This document shows, piece by piece, positions 13,649 to 19,097 of a stretch of 41,486 nt of DNA (positions are counted from its first letter, which is position 1; the number at the start of each line of letters is the position of its first letter). Made by a program: the position numbers and the translations under genes. Source of the stretch: a virus. The DNA is taken from positions 1 to 41,486 of the IMG/VR virus record IMGVR_UViG_3300010392_000222. One strand, given 5' to 3'. Below the pieces are notes generated by a model. That model had not been told where the DNA came from and ran no database searches. It saw only the letters and a list, made by a program, of their open reading frames with translations.

Positions 13649-13705
13649 CAGAATATCTCCACCGTTGGGACTAGAACGCATGAAACCAACTCAGCGGGAG
13701 AGGTC

Positions 13706-13741
13706 AAGAACGCTCGGGCATTCCGGGCGTTCTTTGTTTTT
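13706..13741 (+). terminator. Strong intrinsic terminator
   Basis: A 12-bp stem AAGAACGCTCGG / CCGGGCGTTCTT with one T-G wobble and a 5-base loop is followed by TTTG and a run of T. It separates the 13418 gene from the next promoter. Confidence 0.9.
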
Positions 13742-13747
13742 GGTGGG

Positions 13748-13774
13748 TATGATCCAATCAACCCCGACCAGGAG
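13748..13774 (+). promoter_or_regulatory. Promoter -10 (GGTATGAT-like) plus GACCAGGAG leader
   Basis: GGGTATGATCC holds a near-consensus -10 (13748-13753). CCCCGACCAGGAGAACCC follows (core 13766-13774), and the ATG is at 13781. It lies directly behind a terminator and is the clearest example of the repeated module. Confidence 0.65.
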
Positions 13775-13780
13775 AACCCA

Positions 13781-14134
13781 ATGCAAGAGCGACCGTCCCC
13801 GATCTATGATTTTGCGATTTCTATCATCGATGAGAAGCCCCGTACATGCTCGGAAATCACCCGGAACGCCAGCAAACACTTCAAGCGGAATATCACCGAT
13901 GGATCGATTAGTCGAGCTCTCAGGAAAGCTCAGGAGCGGGGCATCTCGAGGCGGCTTGATGATCTGAAATGGGTCAGTGTCGAGGAGTGGGAAGCCGCGC
14001 AGCGACGCAAGGCGGACCCGCAGACGATCAAGGCGACGAAGATCCCATCGACAACCAAGACGAGCTCGACAGGTCTCATACCAGCGTTGAGCAGGCCCTC
14101 GAGGTCGAACAGCGAGAGTACCGATCGAGTATGA
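13781..14134 (+). CDS. Putative winged-helix DNA-binding protein
   Basis: A 117-residue protein. Residues 5-70 look like a winged helix: a helix (IYDFAISIIDE), a turn PRTCSEITRNASKHF, a recognition-type helix TDGSISRALRKAQERG and a strand pair. It may act as a transcriptional regulator, though no partner is visible. From about residue 85 on, the sequence becomes Ser/Thr/Arg-rich and less protein-like. Over the same bases the frame of the next gene reads as a plausible charged helix (SVEQALEVEQREYRSS). The true C-terminus may therefore be elsewhere: a frameshift or sequencing error joining this gene to the next is possible. Confidence 0.65.
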   Translation: MQERPSPIYDFAISIIDEKPRTCSEITRNASKHFKRNITDGSISRALRKAQERGISRRLDDLKWVSVEEWEAAQRRKADPQTIKATKIPSTTKTSSTGLIPALSRPSRSNSESTDRV

Positions 14135-14454
14135 TCCGACGCATGGCAAGATACAACCGCAAACCACTCGGGATCGATGGGTGGCCCATTCCGAATGATG
14201 GACAGCTCCGAGTGTTCGGGCGCGAAGCTCTTGGGATGACCAATCAACAGATCAATGAGGACATCCAGGACGCACACGACACGGATATTTATCCTCGCGT
14301 GGAGCTTCATGGGTCCGAAACTCTGATTGTCGAGATCGGAACCGTTGTAATCCGCGACGATGAGGGGTTCTGGGGATCTATCTCCGAGGAGCGTCTCGCG
14401 GAGGAGTATGACGAGGACAACGGGCAGAAGTCCGCGACAGCAACCCCGCTTTAG
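14131..14454 (+). CDS. Hypothetical acidic protein (start uncertain)
   Basis: At least 107 residues from the ATG at 14131, which overlaps the previous stop as ATGA. The same frame is open back to an ATG at 13969, and the upstream part from about 14040 already looks coding. The downstream part has QINEDIQDAHDTDIYPRVELHG, then two beta strands (TLIVEIGTVVIRDDEGFW) and an acidic tail. No domain is recognised. Either the start at 14131 is right, or the gene begins further upstream, or it is fused to the 13781 gene by frameshift. Confidence 0.6.
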   Translation: MIRRMARYNRKPLGIDGWPIPNDGQLRVFGREALGMTNQQINEDIQDAHDTDIYPRVELHGSETLIVEIGTVVIRDDEGFWGSISEERLAEEYDEDNGQKSATATPL

Positions 14455-14465
14455 GAGATCAGGTC

Positions 14466-14708
14466 ATGGGCATTGACGCCATTACTCAGGTATGGGTATC
14501 GATATTTGGTCTTTCCGCGCTCTGGCTGATGATGTCCAAGAACGAGAAGCGGAGAAAGATCGGGATCATCCTGGGGCTCATCGGGCAGCCGGCTTGGTAT
14601 GCCCAGCTCACGATCAACGATCAGTGGGGTATGCTTCCAGTGTTCATCGGATATACGGCAAGCTGGATCTACGGATTCTGGACACACTGGATCAGGGAAT
14701 CACCATGA
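14466..14708 (+). CDS. Three-helix membrane protein, holin candidate
   Basis: An 80-residue protein with TAGGAGATCAGGTC upstream of the ATG. Three membrane helices are visible at about 7-24, 32-50 and 56-75, with a basic loop (KNEKRRK) after the first. The words QPAWY and DQWG match a small phage membrane family (Q-P-x-W ... x-Q-W-G) that I have seen in many genomes without a proven role; its fold may be related to PnuC-like transporters. Three helices and small size also suit a class I holin. Its stop overlaps the start of the next gene (ATGA), which may be a hydrolase. I hold the holin call at low confidence. Confidence 0.7.
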   Translation: MGIDAITQVWVSIFGLSALWLMMSKNEKRRKIGIILGLIGQPAWYAQLTINDQWGMLPVFIGYTASWIYGFWTHWIRESP

Positions 14709-15631
14709 GCATCGATATGACAGCATCGGAATCGAAGTATGGGGACAATCGCAGGTGGGACGATGACACGGAGATCGGGTCTCGGCGTCTCAGGTTGAAA
14801 TCCACCGAACGGCATCGGACGATCCTCGTTTCGAATCCCGGATCGCCGGAGTTTCAAGATCGATTTGCGGACATTATTCGCGAGGAGGGGCTCGAGGATC
14901 ATGTCGAATACTCGGTCCAGGTGGGCGCGAGACTCAACGGACGAGAGAGCTATCCAGACCGGATCGATGTCGATAAGTATGACATTCAGCGGGTTTATGA
15001 CTTGTCGATGGAGAACCAGTCGCGGAATCTCAAGAAGCCGATCGGGTTCTTCTATGACTATGAACCCGAATACAGGGACATATTCGGCATCAAACGGAGC
15101 TGGTCGGGGCGGACCAGGTACACGGCCGACGATCTCAGCTTCTTCTCGCGGGTGTTCGATGTTCTCAGGGAATCGGGGATCCCTTGCTCAAACTTCGCCG
15201 TCCCCCGCGTTCCGATCGGTAAGCGGATGAACCTGTTTCGAATCCGGGACCTGCAAACAGCGACCCCGATCGTTCAGCTCTCGGATCATGTCCAGCTCAG
15301 GATCTACCCGAGGACCCGGACGGATGCGGAGATCACGCCAGGCGCGGAGATCAATCACCGGAAAGCGGTTCGGCAGCATGTCGAGGTATATCAAAAGGCG
15401 TTCCCGTTGCACCCGATTGTCCCGATCATGTTCGCCCGTCACGCCTTTGTGGATAACTATCGATTCTTCTCGATCTACTTGGACGAGCTGGACAAGGTGC
15501 CGGAGATCGACACGATCCAGTATTGGACCAACACCCACAATCAAACGATCTTTGATTTCTGTTCAGCTCAGTTCCGCATTGTCGCACCATTGCTACGAGC
15601 TTGGGTCCATAGAGAGCTGATCCCGGCGTGA
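14705..15631 (+). CDS. Putative TIM-barrel hydrolase, endolysin candidate
   Basis: A 308-residue protein. The ATG at 14705 overlaps the stop of the membrane protein and has GGATCAGGGA upstream. The first 50 residues are polar. From there on the order of strands and helices suggests a TIM barrel: HRTILVSNPG, PIGFFYDYEPEY (an acidic D-x-E on a strand end, as in glycoside hydrolases), CSNFAVPRVP, HVQLRIYPRTR, HPIVPIMFARH and IDTIQYWTN. Placement right after a holin-like gene makes a cell-wall lysin attractive, and no other lysin is recognised in the window. I cannot name a glycosidase family and the catalytic residues are a guess. It could also be a virion or capsule-degrading enzyme. Confidence 0.6.
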   Translation: MSIDMTASESKYGDNRRWDDDTEIGSRRLRLKSTERHRTILVSNPGSPEFQDRFADIIREEGLEDHVEYSVQVGARLNGRESYPDRIDVDKYDIQRVYDLSMENQSRNLKKPIGFFYDYEPEYRDIFGIKRSWSGRTRYTADDLSFFSRVFDVLRESGIPCSNFAVPRVPIGKRMNLFRIRDLQTATPIVQLSDHVQLRIYPRTRTDAEITPGAEINHRKAVRQHVEVYQKAFPLHPIVPIMFARHAFVDNYRFFSIYLDELDKVPEIDTIQYWTNTHNQTIFDFCSAQFRIVAPLLRAWVHRELIPA

Positions 15632-15638
15632 GGTTCTC

Positions 15639-16577
15639 ATGTCCGCAGCTCTCGATCTAGATTTCAAACAGAAGCTCATTGCGCAGGCGATTATTCAGCA
15701 ATACGCCGCATCCAGACCGTGCGATGACTACGAGCCCCACGATCAGGGTCAAATACAGTTCCACGAATCGGGACACACCATCCGGGGCTTGTTTCCGGGT
15801 AACGGCTTTGGAAAGACAACCGCCGTCGCTGCGGAGTGTCATAACTGGTGTATGCACACAAACAGGTGGCAGGAGACCCCAGATCATCCGGTCCAGGTCG
15901 TTTGGTTCTGTCAGGATTACCAGCAGTTCGGGAAGCTCCGCGACCAGATCGAACGCGATGTCATCGGATCGTGTGCGAAGTGGAGAGAGACCACCGACGG
16001 CAAGTTCTACGAATACCCCGACGGTTCACGATGGTTTGTGAGCTCGGCGGACCGATCTTGGACATTCTTCCAGGGGACGAACCCGGATTTGATCGCGTTC
16101 GACGAGCAACCACCGCTCAAACTGTGGCGCGAGGCGATGATGCGGCGTCGTGGCAAGCGAAAGACGAAATATATCGTGAGTGCGACAGCTACTCAGGGGC
16201 TCTCATGGATGGCTGATGTCATATGGGGACCGTGGAAGGAGCACTATGAGAACCTCGGAATATCACATGATGCAGCTCTCATCGACCAGCCCCACCGGGA
16301 TATATGGGTGTGGGACGAGGGGGGGATCGAGGACAACCCAGGCGCGGACGAGGAGGATGTCCGTTGGTACAAATCGCAGACCTGGAGCTCGGAGAAAGAG
16401 AAGAAAGTGCGTTTGCGGGGCGGATTCGAGGACTGGACCGGAGACAGCGTCTTTGATGCGGTATCGATCGAACGGATGCGGGACGGATTGGCGGAATGGC
16501 TCAGTCGCAATCCTCAGATGCCAATAACGGGTATACTTGAACCAATCTTCCCCCCGACCAGGAGACCCAAGCGATGA
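15639..16577 (+). CDS. terL: Terminase large subunit, ATPase half (split gene)
   Basis: A 312-residue protein with the packaging-motor ATPase motifs in order: Walker A PGNGFGKTT (53-61, K59), a second region VQVVWFCQD, Walker B LIAFDEQP with D155 and E156, and the coupling motif SATAT (181-185). After TGDSVFDAVSIERMRDGLAEWL, where an intact TerL would go on to its nuclease, the frame instead runs through a -10 box and a ribosome-binding leader and stops at 16577, sharing ATGA with the next gene. The last 14 or so residues (ILEPIFPPTRRPKR) are thus encoded by regulatory DNA. The matching nuclease is at 18026-18853, 1.45 kb downstream. The ATPase alone could drive translocation; cutting needs the other half. 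Product identity is secure. Confidence 0.88.
   Translation: MSAALDLDFKQKLIAQAIIQQYAASRPCDDYEPHDQGQIQFHESGHTIRGLFPGNGFGKTTAVAAECHNWCMHTNRWQETPDHPVQVVWFCQDYQQFGKLRDQIERDVIGSCAKWRETTDGKFYEYPDGSRWFVSSADRSWTFFQGTNPDLIAFDEQPPLKLWREAMMRRRGKRKTKYIVSATATQGLSWMADVIWGPWKEHYENLGISHDAALIDQPHRDIWVWDEGGIEDNPGADEEDVRWYKSQTWSSEKEKKVRLRGGFEDWTGDSVFDAVSIERMRDGLAEWLSRNPQMPITGILEPIFPPTRRPKR
16532..16564 (+). promoter_or_regulatory. Promoter -10 (TATACT) and GACCAGGAG leader inside the 3' end of the ATPase gene
   Basis: GGGTATACT (16532-16537) and CCCCGACCAGGAGACCC (core 16556-16564) precede the ATG at 16574. They repeat the module seen behind terminators elsewhere, but here they lie inside an open frame. This marks the left edge of the DNA inserted between the terminase halves. 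Confidence 0.6.
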
Positions 16578-17695
16578 CCACCGAACCGACCAGCATGCGC
16601 CCGCGCGGCGAGAGTGGTTCATTGGACCCGCTCACATACAAGGGGATTCCGTTGATCGTCGAGGATCTCATGGGAGTCGAGGTCGTCAGGGTCGATCCAG
16701 CTTTGAAAGACATGGAGGACATGGTCGCGGCGATGAAGTTCGAACCGCTGGACGCGGATGCTCTTTCCAGTCTCACGATCACAAATCGATTCGGAACCAG
16801 AACGATCCAGCAGTTTCTCGATGCACTACCGGAGGATTGCATTAGCAACTCGAGACGAAACGAGCTCATCGAGGAGCTTCGCGCCGATCTTATGAGCATG
16901 ACCACCACACCAGGAGACCAAGAAATGAGCCCAGAAACCGTCAGGTGTCCCGTATGCACCGCCAACTACAACCCGATCACCAACTCGGATCAATGCCCAC
17001 ACCGCCAGCATTCCCACACCCTCATCGATCCGACGGAAAAATCCCCGGATCTCGGACCCGCTCCGACGAGATCGACAGTGATGGAGCTGATCCCAAAAGC
17101 GAAGATGGAACATATCCGGCCGTCTCCGGTTGCAGAAGCCAACGCCGAGAAACCGGAGATCCCCTCGCCTGGTCGGATCGTCTACATCATGCAAAAAACA
17201 GAATCGGATGATTTGAATCTATTTATCGCGCCTGCGATGGTTGTAGCGTCAAAGGGGTACACGAATCTGGAGCCGGTCCAGCATGGAACAACGGTTCTTC
17301 TCAGACGCATGGACGAACCAATCGAGGGCGAGGGGTGTCTAGACCCATTGAGCTTGTTTCAGCATATTTCGGAGATCGAATATGCCGGCGGAGTCGGATG
17401 GGACTGGATGCCATACCAGAAGGGGCAAGCGAAGAAGCTGGAGGAGGTCCAGTCGATCGAGTGGATGGGTCTCAGGACGAGCCCGAGCGTCGAGGACCTT
17501 GAAAGACGATTCACATATCACCCACCAACCACCGAGGAGAAGATCCAGGCATACCAATCGATCCGATCGAGGGCGGAGGATCTAGCGAGTCTGTTGGTTC
17601 TTTATTGTCCACCGTCTCCCGAGCTCGCATCCGCGCTAGATCACCTCGACACGGTAGTATTCAAAGCAAACGCATCCATCGCTCGGCATGGGTGA
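16574..17695 (+). CDS. Multi-domain protein with C-terminal Acb2/Tad1-type hairpin domain (putative anti-CBASS/anti-Thoeris)
   Basis: A 373-residue protein between the terminase halves. Residues 1-117 are a region of unknown type. Residues 124-144 hold a zinc-ribbon-like C125-x2-C128 ... C141-P-H143. Residues 199-283 run from PGRIVYIM to GWDWMP, the outline of a small beta-barrel phage domain that usually begins PGRIV and ends WHWP. Residues 311-373 (RRFTYHPPTTEEKIQAYQSI, then CPPSPELASALDHLDTVVFKANASIAR) match by recall the helical hairpin family of Acb2 and Tad1. Those proteins bind the cyclic nucleotides or gcADPR made by CBASS and Thoeris and so blunt host defence. Inside the frame at 16909-16916 is an exact leader (ACCAGGAG) nine bases before M118 at 16925, so a shorter 256-residue product is likely made too. 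The domain call is from pattern memory only. Confidence 0.7.
   Translation: MTTEPTSMRPRGESGSLDPLTYKGIPLIVEDLMGVEVVRVDPALKDMEDMVAAMKFEPLDADALSSLTITNRFGTRTIQQFLDALPEDCISNSRRNELIEELRADLMSMTTTPGDQEMSPETVRCPVCTANYNPITNSDQCPHRQHSHTLIDPTEKSPDLGPAPTRSTVMELIPKAKMEHIRPSPVAEANAEKPEIPSPGRIVYIMQKTESDDLNLFIAPAMVVASKGYTNLEPVQHGTTVLLRRMDEPIEGEGCLDPLSLFQHISEIEYAGGVGWDWMPYQKGQAKKLEEVQSIEWMGLRTSPSVEDLERRFTYHPPTTEEKIQAYQSIRSRAEDLASLLVLYCPPSPELASALDHLDTVVFKANASIARHG
16909..16916 (+). promoter_or_regulatory. Internal ribosome-binding leader for a start at 16925
   Basis: CACCAGGAGACCAAGAAATG carries the same sequence used before many gene starts here, inside an open frame (read as TPGDQEM). It would begin translation at residue 118 of the 373-residue ORF. 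Two genes appear to have been joined in frame with the spacer kept, or two products share a C-terminus. Confidence 0.65.
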
Positions 17696-17716
17696 CATCA
17701 AAGAAGGGAGCCGATT

Positions 17717-17944
17717 ATGGCTGAAAACACCGAGAAGCGGACCCACGGACTACTTGAAAACGCGAAGAATGCCCACGCGAGAGGGGCGTCGTCTTTCCAC
17801 GCTCGCAAGCCGAGCGACAAGGTCATACGCCAGTTGCAGGACAAGGGGTTGATCGTTGACCCCATCGAGGGAAGCCCGGATCGTGTGCTCGTTTCGTTCG
17901 AGCCCACGATTGAGTTGTTCAAGGTTGTCCAGGACACGCCATAG
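17717..17944 (+). CDS. Small hypothetical protein in the terminase cassette
   Basis: A 75-residue protein, start ATG 17717 with AAGAAGGGAGCCG upstream. It has a basic, helical N-terminus (ENTEKRTHGLLENAKNAHAR) and a strand-rich C-terminus (DRVLVSFEPTIELFKVV). It lies 21 bases after the Acb2/Tad1-like gene and directly before a terminator, so the two form one operon. No family is recognised; a partner or second anti-defence protein is possible by position only. Confidence 0.75.
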   Translation: MAENTEKRTHGLLENAKNAHARGASSFHARKPSDKVIRQLQDKGLIVDPIEGSPDRVLVSFEPTIELFKVVQDTP

Positions 17945-17970
17945 AACCAGCTCTTGATTTTGGCATCTCC

Positions 17971-18009
17971 AAGCGGTCGCGATCTCTTTGCAGTTCGCGA
18001 CCGCTTTTA
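17971..18009 (+). terminator. Strong intrinsic terminator closing the terminase cassette
   Basis: A perfect 12-bp stem AAGCGGTCGCGA / TCGCGACCGCTT with a 12-base loop is followed by TTATTT. It lies between the 75-residue gene and the terminase nuclease half, so the nuclease needs its own promoter or read-through. Confidence 0.92.
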
Positions 18010-18013
18010 TTTG

Positions 18014-18019
18014 GTAAGA
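18014..18019 (+). promoter_or_regulatory. Possible -10 box (TAAGAT) giving a nearly leaderless nuclease mRNA
   Basis: TTTGGTAAGATCCGACATG places a GG-TAAGAT box only six bases before the ATG at 18026. Compared with the standard module (GGTATGATCC...CGACCAGGAGACC-ATG) the CAGGAGACC part is absent, so the transcript would start at or near the ATG and lack a Shine-Dalgarno. Confidence 0.35.
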
Positions 18020-18025
18020 TCCGAC

Positions 18026-18853
18026 ATGCCCCCGATTCTCGATCTCAGAGCTGACGAGCTGTTGCAAGCGATCGGATTCGAGTTCCTCGAAGAATCTCAC
18101 CCAGGCGTGCGGATCTCGATCTACGAGGAGCCCAATCCAGCCCGCCAATACTGTTTGGGGGCGGACTTCGCTCTAGGCATTCAGGGGCGGGACAAGGATA
18201 CAATGTGTGTTCTCGACAACACCGACGCCAGGAAAGTGCAAGTTGCGGAGGTCGAGGGGACGCTCGGGGAGGTCTCGGACAAGCTGCTATGGGGCATGGC
18301 GATGTTCTACGGGGGGGCTTTCGTGCTCGGGGAACGACAGTTCGGACTCCCATCACTGCGAAGATTGCTCAAAGATTTTGGCTATGGATTCCAGTTCTAC
18401 GAGCGTGACGAGACCAAGAAAAACAGGCCGGTGACGGACAAGCTCGGGTATTACAAGCGGGGAAACTGGACCACGGATCCAGCATTGCGAGCTCTCAGGC
18501 GTGCGATCATCCAAGACGACATCGAGGTCCGGTCCGGGGAGTGCATAAGCCAGCTCTCCCGTCTCCAGTTCAAGACCAGAACGAGCATTGAGCCCGAGGA
18601 TTCGCTCGATGAGGACATGGTCGTCAAGCTCGCGGGCGGAGGGTCTCCCGATCTTGTCATGTCGTTGGCGTATGCTCTCCATGCGTGCAGGGAAGTCGAT
18701 CACTTCCCACAACAGCAAATCGAGTACCCGTCGGGATCAGCCGGCGACATATTGGGACACGACGAAGTGTTCGACGATGAGACGCGGAGCCCGTATAGAC
18801 CCGGAACGCCGGCGGCGAAGCGAGCTCGATCACTCGGACGCATTGGAGGTTGA
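18026..18853 (+). CDS. terL: Terminase large subunit, nuclease half (split gene)
   Basis: A 275-residue protein from ATG 18026; the open frame extends left to 17954 but only through the terminator hairpin. It has the RNase-H-fold nuclease of large terminases: a strand IYEEPNPARQYCLGADFALG with D47, VVxE-type motif VLGERQFG with E103, a GNWTT segment, and GGGSPDLVMSLAYALH with D209. These three acids bind the metals that cut concatemeric DNA. The residues before D47 (HPGVRISIYEEP) are what normally follows the ATPase domain, so this continues the gene at 15639. No Walker motif is present. The Arg-rich C-terminus is typical. The two halves must assemble as separate chains if packaging follows the usual route. 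Confidence 0.85.
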   Translation: MPPILDLRADELLQAIGFEFLEESHPGVRISIYEEPNPARQYCLGADFALGIQGRDKDTMCVLDNTDARKVQVAEVEGTLGEVSDKLLWGMAMFYGGAFVLGERQFGLPSLRRLLKDFGYGFQFYERDETKKNRPVTDKLGYYKRGNWTTDPALRALRRAIIQDDIEVRSGECISQLSRLQFKTRTSIEPEDSLDEDMVVKLAGGGSPDLVMSLAYALHACREVDHFPQQQIEYPSGSAGDILGHDEVFDDETRSPYRPGTPAAKRARSLGRIGG

Positions 18854-18854
18854 C

Positions 18855-19067
18855 ATGGCGCAGGCAACGATAAACGAGCTCTCAGCGAACAGGATCGAGA
18901 TCGAAATCGATTCGGAGTGGGTCCCGCTTGGGAAAGCAATGATCTTGCAGTACGCCGAGAACCTTGCGAGCGCGTTCACGCTCGGCGGAAGGTGGAAAGC
19001 AAGCCAATACAGCCCCACACGCAACGATCCGAGCCGGATCACCATCATGCTCACCAAAGCGGTATGA
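18855..19067 (+). CDS. Small hypothetical protein before the portal
   Basis: A 70-residue protein starting two bases after the nuclease stop, with GGAGG seven bases upstream. It looks beta-alpha-beta (RIEIEIDSEWVPLGKAMILQYAENLASAFTLGG ... RITIMLTKAV in two parts). The stop codon overlaps a TATGAT box. No family is recognised; tight spacing suggests co-expression with the nuclease half. Confidence 0.7.
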   Translation: MAQATINELSANRIEIEIDSEWVPLGKAMILQYAENLASAFTLGGRWKASQYSPTRNDPSRITIMLTKAV

Positions 19068-19090
19068 TTCACTGACCCGACCAGGTTGGA
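19063..19090 (+). promoter_or_regulatory. Promoter -10 (GGTATGAT) and altered leader before the portal gene
   Basis: CGGTATGATTC (-10 at 19063-19068) is followed by CCCGACCAGGTTGGAGC, a variant of the common leader in which the GGAG is shifted by a few bases. The ATG is at 19098. Confidence 0.55.
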
Positions 19091-19097
19091 GCTTCAA

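Noticed and set aside
16577-18026. Group I intron or intein splitting the terminase
   Set aside because: The two flanking frames are separated by stop codons, a promoter and a terminator; there is no intein block or homing endonuclease motif, and I cannot see a group I core. RNA evidence would still be needed to exclude an intron.
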